The notes below the pieces were generated by a model. The model was not told the origin of the DNA. It did not search any database and worked only from the letters and a program-made list of their open reading frames with translations. Position numbers and translations under genes: made by a program. A DNA stretch of 64,000 bases, taken from contig DASXFD010000003.1 in assembly GCA_036489755.1 (NCBI GenBank), positions 1 through 64,000 of the forward strand, in the 5' to 3' direction. Below are positions 7,831-15,084 of this stretch, piece after piece. Each line of letters opens with the position of its first letter. Within the stretch, counting starts at the first letter, position 1. The DNA comes from JABFXX01 sp036489755 (lineage in GTDB: Bacteria > Myxococcota_A > Polyangia > Haliangiales > Haliangiaceae).

Positions 7831-8606
7831 ACCGCGACCGGAAACTTGATGAACGCGTGGTGCTGGTAGCCCTCGAGCCGAACGTCGTCGTACGTCATCT
7901 CGAGCGTGGGCTTGTTCGCGAGCACGAGCTTCGGCAGCGGGAACGGCTCGCGCGCGAGCTGGATCTTCACGCCCTCGACGTGATTGAGGTAGATGTGCGC
8001 GTCGCCGAGCGTGTGCACGAAGTGACGCGGCTGAAGGCCGCACTCCTGCGCGATCATCGACATCAGTAGCGCGTAGCTCGCGATGTTGAACGGGATGCCG
8101 AGCGCGAGATCGGCCGAGCGCTGGTAGAGCTGACAGTCGAGGTGCCCGGCGTTCACGTAAAACTGGAACAGCGCGTGGCACGGCGGCAGCTTCATCTTCG
8201 GAACGTCTTCCACGTTCCACGCGCTGACGATGATCCGCCGCGACGTCGGATCGCGCTTGATCGTATCGATCGCCTGCTGGATCTGATCGATGCCGCGGCC
8301 GCCCCAGCTGCGCCACTGCGCACCGTAGATCGGCCCGAGCTCGCCGTTCGGATCAGCCCACGCGTCCCAGATCGGTGTGTGCTGCGTGAGGTCGTCGTTG
8401 ATGTTCGTCGAGCCGCGCAGGAACCACACCAGCTCGCGGACGACCGCTGGAAACAACACCTTCTTCGTCGTGACGAGAGGGAACCCCTCACGAAGGTCGT
8501 AGCGGGTTTGCGCGCCGAAGACCGACAGCGTGCCGGTGCCCGTGCGGTCGGTGCGCCGCTCGCCGTGCTCGAGCACGTGACGAAGCAGGTCGAGGTACGC
8601 GCGCAT
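7827..8606 (-). CDS. thyA: thymidylate synthase
   Basis: Methylates dUMP to dTMP with methylenetetrahydrofolate. The ATG at 8606 gives 259 residues beginning MRAYLDLLRHVLEHG, which aligns with the usual ThyA N-terminus; an ATG three codons upstream (8615) has a GGGG at SD distance and may be used. Motifs: 'DRTGTGTLSVFGAQ' (phosphate binding), 'SRRIIVSAWN', the catalytic cysteine in 'PPCHALFQFYV', 'CQLYQRSAD' and 'GIPFNIASYALL'. Convergent with folA. Confidence 0.96.
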   Translation of the reverse strand: MRAYLDLLRHVLEHGERRTDRTGTGTLSVFGAQTRYDLREGFPLVTTKKVLFPAVVRELVWFLRGSTNINDDLTQHTPIWDAWADPNGELGPIYGAQWRSWGGRGIDQIQQAIDTIKRDPTSRRIIVSAWNVEDVPKMKLPPCHALFQFYVNAGHLDCQLYQRSADLALGIPFNIASYALLMSMIAQECGLQPRHFVHTLGDAHIYLNHVEGVKIQLAREPFPLPKLVLANKPTLEMTYDDVRLEGYQHHAFIKFPVAV

Positions 8607-8628
8607 ATCTGGCATATAGCATCCCCGG

Positions 8629-9486
8629 ATGACACCGACTCCGATCACCGCGCGCGAGCTGCTCGATCGCTATGCGGGCGTCTTGCTCGACGTCTACGGC
8701 GTGTTGCTCGACGCGCGCGGCCCGCTGCCCGGTGCGGCCGAGCTGATCGCCGAGCTCGCGCGGCGCGAGTTGCCGTACGCGATCGTCACCAACGATGCGT
8801 CGCGCTCGGCGGCGACGTACGCCGCGCGATTCGCGCATCACGGGATCGCGATCGCGCACGAGCGCTTCGTGACGTCGGGCAGCTTGTTGCCAGGCTATCT
8901 GCGCGCGAACGGGCTCGGCGGCGCGCGCGTGTGCGTGCTCGGCACCGCGGATTCGCTCGCCTACGTGCGCGAAGGCGGCGGCGTGCCGTGTGCGCTCGAA
9001 GCGGGCATGGAGCTCGACGCGCTCGCGGTGTGCGACGACGACGGCTTCGACTTCCTGCGCGGCTGCGAGCTCGCGCTGTCGGCGGTCGTGCGCGCAGTCG
9101 AGGCGGGCCGGCGTCCCGCGCTGATCCTGCCGAACCCGGACCTCATCTATCCGAAAGGCGGCGGCGAGCTCGGTTTCACCGCCGGCTCGATCGCGCTGCT
9201 CATCCAGGCGGCGCTCGCGCGGCGATTTCCGGCGCACGATCTGCGCTTCGTCCACCTCGGTAAACCGGAGCCGCACCTGTTCGCGGAAGCGGCGCGCCGG
9301 CTCGGACTCGCGCCCGATCGGCTCGTGATGATCGGCGACCAGCTCGAGACCGACGTCGCGGGAGCTCGCGCAGCAGGCATCGATGCGTGCTTGCTCGCCG
9401 GCGTGTCGAGCTGGGAGCACGCGCAGCACGCCGAGCACGCGTCGCGGGTTGCGCCGACGTGGCTTCTCGATAAGCTGATGCCGTGA
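8629..9486 (+). CDS. HAD-IIA family hydrolase
   Basis: A 285-residue haloacid dehalogenase-superfamily protein of the IIA (NagD-like) cap type. Motif I reads LLDVYGVLLDARG: the nucleophile Asp is present, but the usual DxD second Asp is Tyr, as in the subgroup with DxWG or DxYG. Motif II is 'VTNDAS', Lys lies in 'LGKPEPHLF', and the metal site is 'MIGDQLETDVAGA'. Likely a sugar-phosphate or nucleotide phosphatase, substrate unknown. It overlaps the next gene by GTGA, so translation is coupled. Its start is 22 bases from that of thyA on the opposite strand. Confidence 0.87.
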   Translation: MTPTPITARELLDRYAGVLLDVYGVLLDARGPLPGAAELIAELARRELPYAIVTNDASRSAATYAARFAHHGIAIAHERFVTSGSLLPGYLRANGLGGARVCVLGTADSLAYVREGGGVPCALEAGMELDALAVCDDDGFDFLRGCELALSAVVRAVEAGRRPALILPNPDLIYPKGGGELGFTAGSIALLIQAALARRFPAHDLRFVHLGKPEPHLFAEAARRLGLAPDRLVMIGDQLETDVAGARAAGIDACLLAGVSSWEHAQHAEHASRVAPTWLLDKLMP

Positions 9487-9770
9487 TCCAGCGGTTCTGC
9501 TTCGTGAAGCTCGAGGACGCCGAGGTCTCTGACCGCGACGCGATCGCCGCCGAGCTGCGCGCCGAGCTCGCCGAGGCCGGCGCCGATGCGACCGTCGGCG
9601 TGCCCGCCGACGACACCGCCGCGCGCTGGGATCTCGCGATCACGATCACCGCGGCGTCGCACGATGCGTGGCGCGCGCTCGCCCTCACGCCGGCGATCGT
9701 CGCGACGTTCGACAAGCTCGCCGCGCGAGCTCACGTCGTCAAGGCGTGGACCTTCAAGGACGCCACGTAA
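9483..9770 (+). CDS. small Dabb-like (ferredoxin-like fold) protein
   Basis: A 95-residue protein starting at the GTG inside the GTGA overlap with the HAD gene. The pattern 'FCFVKLEDAEVSDRDAIAAEL', then 'WDLAITITAASHDAWRALAL', then 'VVKAWTF' resembles the stress-responsive alpha/beta-barrel (Dabb) family, which forms small dimers. Function unknown; the pairing with the HAD phosphatase suggests a shared task. It overlaps the convergent pseudouridine synthase by 40 bases. Confidence 0.7.
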   Translation: MIQRFCFVKLEDAEVSDRDAIAAELRAELAEAGADATVGVPADDTAARWDLAITITAASHDAWRALALTPAIVATFDKLAARAHVVKAWTFKDAT

Positions 9771-10594
9771 GTCGCGAGCTCCGCCGGCAGCTCGCTGGTG
9801 AACCGCACGCGCTCGCCGGTCGCCGGGTGCGTGAAGCCGAGCACGTGCGCGTGCAGCGCCAGTCGCGGCGCGCGCGGCTCGAACGTGCGCTCGAGCTCGC
9901 CGCCGTGCTGGCGGTCGCCGAGCACCGGGTGACCGAGCCCGGCGAGGTGGATGCGGATCTGGTGTGATCGTCCGGTCTCGAGCCGCACGGCGACGAGCGT
10001 CGTGCCGCGCAGCGCCTCGATCGGCGTCACGTGCGTGACCGCGCGCCGGCCGTCGATCGGCCGGTCGATGGTCTGCGCGGCGACGTCGCCGATCGCGATC
10101 GCGCGGTACTCGCGATCGACGTCGTGCGCCTTGAACGCGTCGCCGAGCTGCTTGTTCGCGGCGCGCGTGCGGGCGAACACGAGCAGGCCGCTCGTCGGCA
10201 GATCGATGCGATGGACCAGATAAATCTCACCGAATTTGCGTTTTAGCTGGTCCATCAGATCGCCGCGATCGCTCTCGGGCGTCGGCGCGGTCACGAGCCC
10301 GGCCGGCTTGTCGGCGACGATCACGGTGTCGTCGACGTGCACGATAACCGGCTCGAGCGGCGGCGCGGTCCGATCGAGCGCGCCGCCGATCACGACCTCG
10401 ACGACCTGACCGGCGCGCAGCTGGCGCCCGGCGACCTTCACGCGCGCGCGATCGACGAACACGCCGCCGAGATCGATCACCGCGCGCGCCTTGCGCCGCG
10501 ACAACCCGGCGACGTGGCGCGGGATGATCTGATCGAGGCGCAGGCCCGCGTCGTCGGCCGCGACCTCGAAGCGCGTCTTGTTGGCGGCGCTCAC
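9731..10594 (-). CDS. RluA-family 23S rRNA pseudouridine synthase
   Basis: A 287-residue RluA/RluD-type enzyme that isomerises uridine to pseudouridine in rRNA or tRNA. An S4 RNA-binding domain occupies residues 10-75 (RLDQIIPRHVAGLSRRKARA), followed by the synthase domain with the catalytic Asp in 'VHRIDLPTSGLLVFAR' and the C-terminal 'ETGRSHQIRIHLAGLGHPVLGD'. Which uridine is modified cannot be read from sequence. Its ATG overlaps the stop of the upstream hydrolase gene (ATGA), so it is the last gene of a three-gene operon with the hydrolase and the RRM protein. Confidence 0.92.
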   Translation of the reverse strand: MSAANKTRFEVAADDAGLRLDQIIPRHVAGLSRRKARAVIDLGGVFVDRARVKVAGRQLRAGQVVEVVIGGALDRTAPPLEPVIVHVDDTVIVADKPAGLVTAPTPESDRGDLMDQLKRKFGEIYLVHRIDLPTSGLLVFARTRAANKQLGDAFKAHDVDREYRAIAIGDVAAQTIDRPIDGRRAVTHVTPIEALRGTTLVAVRLETGRSHQIRIHLAGLGHPVLGDRQHGGELERTFEPRAPRLALHAHVLGFTHPATGERVRFTSELPAELATYVASLKVHALTT

Positions 10595-11508
10595 TGCCAG
10601 TCCGCGCGGCGCACGACGTCTTCGATCGCGGTCGCGAGCTCACCTGGCACTTCTTCCTGCAGGAAGTGGCCGGCGCCGGTCTTGGTCACGGTGGCGTCGG
10701 GGCGCAGCCGCGCCAGGTGGTTCACGACGCGGCCCAAGATCGGATCTTTCATGCCCCACACGAGCGCGATCGGAACCTTCGCGTCGCGATAGAGCGCCTC
10801 GGTCACGCGCAGCTCGGCGACCGACGGATGGCGATCGTGCGAGTCGGGCACCATCCGGGCAAGCGCGAGCGGTGCCGCGCGATCGGCGCGCCGGCGCAGC
10901 GGCCAGCGATACGCGCGCGCGACGTCGCCGCGAATCGTCGACGGATCGCCCTGCGTTCGATGCAACACGCCGAGCGGAAAGCCGAGCCACTCGAACAACA
11001 GGTTGCTCGCGACCGGCAGCCGCGCGAGTCGATGGAACAGCGTCGGCTTGAAGCCCTCCGCCGGCGGACCGACGGCGGTGTTGCCGAGCACGAGGCCGCG
11101 CAGCCGCTCGCGGCGCTTCGCCATCGCGGACAGCCCGATCGCGCCGCCCCAATCCTGCGCGACGAGCACGAGCGGTCCGGGCGCGACCGCATGGATCGCA
11201 TCGCCGAGCCATTCGCCGTGATGCACGAGCGAGTGCGCGGCGCTCGCCGGCTTGCTCGAACGACCGAGGCCGATCAGATCAGGCGCGACGAGATGCAGCT
11301 GCGGCGCGCGCTCTCGCAGCAGCGCGATCACGCGCCGCCACAAGAACGCCCACGTCGGATTGCCGTGGACAAAGACGATCGCGGGGCCGTCCGCGGGGCC
11401 CCACTCGAGCACGGCCATGCGCTCGCCACGCGTGTCGACGAAGCGCTCGCGAGCGCCGTCGGGAAGTTGCGATGCGAGCCAGTCGGGAAGGTCGGTCAGG
11501 GCACTCAG
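10591..11508 (-). CDS. haloalkane dehalogenase-like alpha/beta hydrolase
   Basis: Alpha/beta hydrolase closest in motifs to haloalkane dehalogenases: 'FVHGNPTWAFLWRR' (oxyanion region with Asn), nucleophile Asp followed by Trp in 'LVAQDWGGAIGL', and the catalytic His in 'GAGHFLQEE'. The first ATG (11418) gives only 275 residues. The frame upstream reads SALTDLPDWLASQLPDGARE, a typical N-terminus for this family, back to a CTG at 11508 that has GGGG at SD distance, giving 305 residues. A CTG start is therefore proposed. Epoxide-hydrolase or other ester activity is possible. It lies 12 bases behind the RRM gene. Confidence 0.82.
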   Translation of the reverse strand: MSALTDLPDWLASQLPDGARERFVDTRGERMAVLEWGPADGPAIVFVHGNPTWAFLWRRVIALLRERAPQLHLVAPDLIGLGRSSKPASAAHSLVHHGEWLGDAIHAVAPGPLVLVAQDWGGAIGLSAMAKRRERLRGLVLGNTAVGPPAEGFKPTLFHRLARLPVASNLLFEWLGFPLGVLHRTQGDPSTIRGDVARAYRWPLRRRADRAAPLALARMVPDSHDRHPSVAELRVTEALYRDAKVPIALVWGMKDPILGRVVNHLARLRPDATVTKTGAGHFLQEEVPGELATAIEDVVRRADWQ

Positions 11509-11520
11509 ACGGCCCCGAGA

Positions 11521-12141
11521 CTACCAGCCGTCGCCGCCGTCGTCGTTGCGGCGCTTCTTCTTGTCGTAGTCGGCACCGCGGTCGCGGTCGCGATCGCGAT
11601 CGCCGCCGCGCTTGTTGCGATTGCCCGGGGGACCGCCGCCACCGCCGGACGGGCGTCGATCGGGGCTGCTGTAGCCGCCGCCACTTGGACGAGGTGGTCC
11701 GCCGCCACCGCTATAGCCGCCGCCACCGCCACCACCGCCGCCGGCACCACCACCAGCGTATCCACCACCACCGCCACCGCCACCGCCGGCGTAGCCACCA
11801 CCACCGCCACCGCCGCCGTAGCCGCCGCTGGGGCGAGGTGGTCCACCGAACGAGCGACCACCGCCGCCACCGCCGCCCGGACCCCGGGCCTCACGCTCGC
11901 GCGCTTCGTTGATACGAAGCGTTCGCCCGTCGAGCTCTTGGCCATCGAGCTCTTGCATCGCCTGCTGAGCTGCTTCGGGTGTCGCCATCTCGACGAACGC
12001 GAAGCCGCGTGAGCGCCCGGTCTCACGGTCCATGATGATCGCTACGCTTGCGACCTCTCGACCGTTGGATCCAAAAGCTTCTCTGAGTGATGCCTCGTTG
12101 GTGTTGTAGCTGAGATTGCCCACGTAGAGCTTCGTTCCCAC
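11521..12141 (-). CDS. RRM RNA-binding protein with glycine-rich tail
   Basis: A 206-residue protein. Residues 1-85 form one RNA-recognition motif with RNP2 'KLYVGNLSYN' and RNP1 'RSRGFAFVEM'. The remainder is Gly-rich with repeated YGGGGGG/YAGGG units and Arg/Asp-rich basic patches ending KKKRRNDDGGDGW, resembling the glycine-rich RNA chaperones of cyanobacteria and myxobacteria. The GTG at 12141 has AGGAG at ideal spacing and puts TKLYVGN immediately after the start, so the longer ATG ORF to 12288 is rejected. A role in cold or stress RNA handling is inference. Confidence 0.93.
   Translation of the reverse strand: MGTKLYVGNLSYNTNEASLREAFGSNGREVASVAIIMDRETGRSRGFAFVEMATPEAAQQAMQELDGQELDGRTLRINEAREREARGPGGGGGGGRSFGGPPRPSGGYGGGGGGGGYAGGGGGGGGGYAGGGAGGGGGGGGGYSGGGGPPRPSGGGYSSPDRRPSGGGGGPPGNRNKRGGDRDRDRDRGADYDKKKRRNDDGGDGW
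11645..11880 (-). repeat. glycine-codon repeat tract of the RRM protein
   Basis: Imperfect tandem GGN runs encoding YGGGGGG/YAGGGGGGG blocks separated by PPRPSGG. This is a low-complexity coding repeat prone to length change between strains. Confidence 0.8.
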
Positions 12142-12289
12142 GGCCAGGTCTCCTGCGATCAGCGAACTGCGACGAATTGATTCGAGAGCGACAGGTGGAA
12201 GCGGCATCCACCCCACGCACGAAGTCGAGCGTATCACACACGAGAAACCTCGTCTGGGGGTTCTCAGCCTCGCGAAACTGCGCTGCAAA

Positions 12290-12319
12290 TTGCGTCAGTG
12301 TTGGCTTCCCTAGTACAGT
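12290..12319 (+). promoter_or_regulatory. possible sigma70-like promoter of the DUF4331 operon
   Basis: TTGCGT (12290-12295), an 18-base spacer and TACAGT (12314-12319), about 20 bases before the SD (AGGGGG, 12331-12336) and the TTG start at 12342. The hexamers match consensus only in part. Confidence 0.35.
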
Positions 12320-12341
12320 AGGTCTCGAAAAGGGGGCCCTT

Positions 12342-13145
12342 TTGAAGAAGCTTGCTTTGCTCGGCGTCGGTGCCGGGCTCGTCGGTGGGGTTTTACTGAT
12401 GACCCGTGCGAGCCACGCGGCCGACCACCTCGATAGCCCGGCGACTCAGGGAAATCCCATGGCCGACATCGGCGACGTCTTCGCGTGGAACACGCCAGAC
12501 GACTCGAAGGTGAACCTGGCCATGACGGTCTCACCGATCGACGACGGCACTCGTCACTTCGACAAGTCGATCCAGTACGTCTGGCACGTCACGAGCCACC
12601 CGGGCACGACCGTGCTGACTGCGTTCCCGGCACCGGGGACCGAGACCAACGTGATCTGCACGTTCACCGCCGACAACGCGGCGCAGTGCTGGGTCGCGCA
12701 GGGCACGACGGTGAAGGACTACGTCACCGGCGATCCGAGCGGTGCCGGCGTCAAGAGCAGCGACGGCAAGCTCATGGTGTTCGCGGGCACGCGATCGGAT
12801 CCGTTCTACTTCAACCTCGGCGGGTTCAAGCTCGCCGTCGGCGCGGTCGAGCAAGCGGAAGTCGCGGCCGGCAGCGCAGGGCTTCCCGGCGACGCCGCCG
12901 GCTGCCCGACGCTCGACGGTCCCACCGTCGCGGCGCTCGACGGCTTGCTGAGCACCGCGCCCGGTAGCGACGTCCCCGTGACGCCGACCGCCTCGTGCCT
13001 CGCCGGCCAGATCGACTGCTTCGCCGGCCTCAACGTCAAGGCGATCGTCGTGCAGGTCGACAAGACCCTCCTGCTTCCAGACCCGAACCCCAACGGCGAC
13101 TTCTTACTCAGCGTATGGGCCAGCACCTACGCGGCGCTCCAGTAA
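12342..13145 (+). CDS. exported DUF4331 N-terminal-half protein
   Basis: The proposed TTG start (12342) follows AGGGGG at SD distance and yields 267 residues opening with a signal peptide (KKLALLGVGAGLVGGVLLMT, then ASHAADH). After cleavage the protein reads 'ADHLDSPATQGNPMADIGDVFAW', the usual opening of DUF4331 proteins, followed by 'VNLAMTVSPIDDG' and a beta-rich body with several paired cysteines. A full DUF4331 protein is longer; the matching C-terminal part is encoded by the next gene as a separate lipoprotein. The function of the family is unknown; the location is periplasm or cell surface. Confidence 0.8.
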   Translation: MKKLALLGVGAGLVGGVLLMTRASHAADHLDSPATQGNPMADIGDVFAWNTPDDSKVNLAMTVSPIDDGTRHFDKSIQYVWHVTSHPGTTVLTAFPAPGTETNVICTFTADNAAQCWVAQGTTVKDYVTGDPSGAGVKSSDGKLMVFAGTRSDPFYFNLGGFKLAVGAVEQAEVAAGSAGLPGDAAGCPTLDGPTVAALDGLLSTAPGSDVPVTPTASCLAGQIDCFAGLNVKAIVVQVDKTLLLPDPNPNGDFLLSVWASTYAALQ

Positions 13146-13165
13146 CCACCACCGGAGAACACTCG

Positions 13166-13870
13166 ATGAAGATCATCACCACGATCCTCACCGTAGCGGC
13201 GTTCGCCGGCTGCGGTGACAACATCAAGCCCAACGACGCCCCGATCGGTCCGATGAAGGACAGCGGCGGCGGCATCCCCGCTGCGCCGGCGCTCGGCACG
13301 CAGATCGATCGCATGGGTCGGCCCGCGATCAACACGGCGCTCAATCACGCGTTCGATCCGGTCGCCAGCAGCGCCGGTACCGCGAAGGACGCGTACAACG
13401 CGGACGGCTCGCCCGGCGGCTGGACGCAGTACGCGCCGCAGTTCGCGGCGAACCTCGCGGTCATCGACGCGCTCGACGGCCACTGCAACAACCAGGTGCT
13501 CTACAACGGCAGCATCAGCGGCGGCGGCAGCGCCACGGCGACGTCGTACGGCACGCTCGCGTCGATCCTCAGCGACGACGAGCTCTACCTCGACACCTCG
13601 ATCTCCGCGTGCAACATCACGATCAGCAACTCGAACGCGAACTATCTGGCGGTCGAGCTGGAGGTCGCATCGGCCGGGTCCATCATCCACACGACGTGCG
13701 GCGGCCGCGAGCCGCACAACGACGTGATGGCGACGAGCTACACGGCACTCGCCCTCGGCGTAGGCGGCTTCGTCACGTCGGATGGCTCGTTCCTGCCGAT
13801 GTTCAGCGACGGCGCGACCGCGCACACGGATCTGTCGACGGACTTCCCGTACCTCGGCACGCCGCACTGA
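13166..13870 (+). CDS. DUF4331 C-terminal-half lipoprotein
   Basis: A 234-residue lipoprotein: 'MKIITTILTVAAFAGCGDN' is a lipoprotein signal with lipobox FAGC. The body contains 'IDRMGRPAINTALNHAFDP' and ends with 'GREPHNDVMATSYTALALGVGG' and FPYLGTPH, all typical of the C-terminal half of DUF4331 proteins. GGAGA precedes the ATG. The gene starts 20 bases after the N-terminal-half gene and is followed two bases later by a TPR lipoprotein, so all are one operon. Two exported halves could associate on the membrane; that is inference. Confidence 0.8.
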   Translation: MKIITTILTVAAFAGCGDNIKPNDAPIGPMKDSGGGIPAAPALGTQIDRMGRPAINTALNHAFDPVASSAGTAKDAYNADGSPGGWTQYAPQFAANLAVIDALDGHCNNQVLYNGSISGGGSATATSYGTLASILSDDELYLDTSISACNITISNSNANYLAVELEVASAGSIIHTTCGGREPHNDVMATSYTALALGVGGFVTSDGSFLPMFSDGATAHTDLSTDFPYLGTPH

Positions 13871-13872
13871 TC

Positions 13873-15063
13873 ATGCGCAAACTGCTCGTCGCGGCGGCGT
13901 TGGTCACGACAGCCTGCCGCGGCAAGCACCACGATCACCACGATCGTCCTGCGCCTGCGCCGATGCCGACAGCGGTGCCGGCGCCGATCGTGCCGAAGCT
14001 GTCGCTGTCGCCCGACGGGATGGAAGAGTTGCGCGGGCTCGATCAGCGCATCGCGATCCACAAAGACAAGCCGGGCGCCGAGCTGCAGTACCTGTCCGAG
14101 CGCGCGACGGCATTCGGCCGCCTCGAGGACTACCAGGCGATGGTCGCGATCTCGGCCGACTGGGTCGCGAAGGAGCCGGCGAACACCGACGCGTGGCTCG
14201 GCCGCGAGAAGGCGCTGTCGACGGTGCACGACTTCGCCGGCGCGCGCGCCGCGCTCGCACACGTGCCGCCCGACAAGGCCGTCGAGGACTCGATCGCGCT
14301 CGACGAGGCGACCGGCCATCGCGATCGGTCGCTGCCGGCCCGCGAGAAAACCGCGCGCGAGCAACCGAACCCGATCACGCTGACGATGTACCTCGCGGGC
14401 CTCGCGCTCGCCGGCCGGTTCGACGAAGCGCGCGCGCTGATCCCGAAGGCCGCCGCGCTCGTGCGCGACAACCCACCGACGCTGTTCGCGTGGTTCTACT
14501 TCCAGTGGGGCCGCGTCTACGAGCAAATGGGTGACACCGCGACCGCGCGCGCGTTCTACGAGGAGTCGCACCGGCGCATGCCGATGATCGAAGCGACCGC
14601 GCACCTCGCGCAGGCGCTGATCGCGATGCACGAGACCGACGCGGCGAAGCGCCTCATCACGGAGACGCTTGCGATCGATCCGCACCCGTCGATCATCGAG
14701 CTCGGCGTGCCGCTCGGCGTCACGAAGCTCGAGGACGCGAAGGCCGCGTGGGAGCGCTACGTCACCGCGCTGCCGCTCGCGTTTGCCGACCACGCGGCGC
14801 GGTTCTACCTGACCGTCGATCCGAAGCGCGCGCTCGAGCTCGCCCAGAAAAACCTCGCGAACCGCGACGTGCCCGAAGCGCGCTCCCTGGTCGTGCTGGC
14901 CGCGCTGGCCGCAAACGACAGCGCCGCGGCCTGCAGTGTGGTCGACCCGCTGCTGGACGCTCCGCAGCGTGCCGACCGGTTCGCGGCGTGGCGCGCGCTA
15001 TCGAAGTGCGGCCGAGGCTCCGACGCGGCGCGGCTCGCGAAGAATCTCGGCATCGGTCCGTAG
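13873..15063 (+). CDS. TPR lipoprotein
   Basis: A 396-residue lipoprotein: 'MRKLLVAAALVTTACRG' with lipobox TTAC, then a His/Pro-rich linker (KHHDHHDRPAPAPMPTA), then helical TPR-type repeats covering most of the rest (for example 'WFYFQWGRVYEQMGDTATARAFYEES' followed by 'ATAHLAQALIAMHETDAAKRL'). TPR arrays serve as protein-binding scaffolds. It begins two bases after the DUF4331 lipoprotein stop, so it is probably a partner in the same exported complex. The His cluster near the lipid anchor could bind metal. Confidence 0.82.
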   Translation: MRKLLVAAALVTTACRGKHHDHHDRPAPAPMPTAVPAPIVPKLSLSPDGMEELRGLDQRIAIHKDKPGAELQYLSERATAFGRLEDYQAMVAISADWVAKEPANTDAWLGREKALSTVHDFAGARAALAHVPPDKAVEDSIALDEATGHRDRSLPAREKTAREQPNPITLTMYLAGLALAGRFDEARALIPKAAALVRDNPPTLFAWFYFQWGRVYEQMGDTATARAFYEESHRRMPMIEATAHLAQALIAMHETDAAKRLITETLAIDPHPSIIELGVPLGVTKLEDAKAAWERYVTALPLAFADHAARFYLTVDPKRALELAQKNLANRDVPEARSLVVLAALAANDSAAACSVVDPLLDAPQRADRFAAWRALSKCGRGSDAARLAKNLGIGP

Positions 15064-15084
15064 TATCGTGTGCACGACCGGCTC

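Noticed and set aside
12142..12341. An extra N-terminus for the RRM protein or the DUF4331 protein
   Set aside because: SDs at AGGAG before GTG 12141 and AGGGGG before TTG 12342 fix both starts, and the longer frames have no family sequence.
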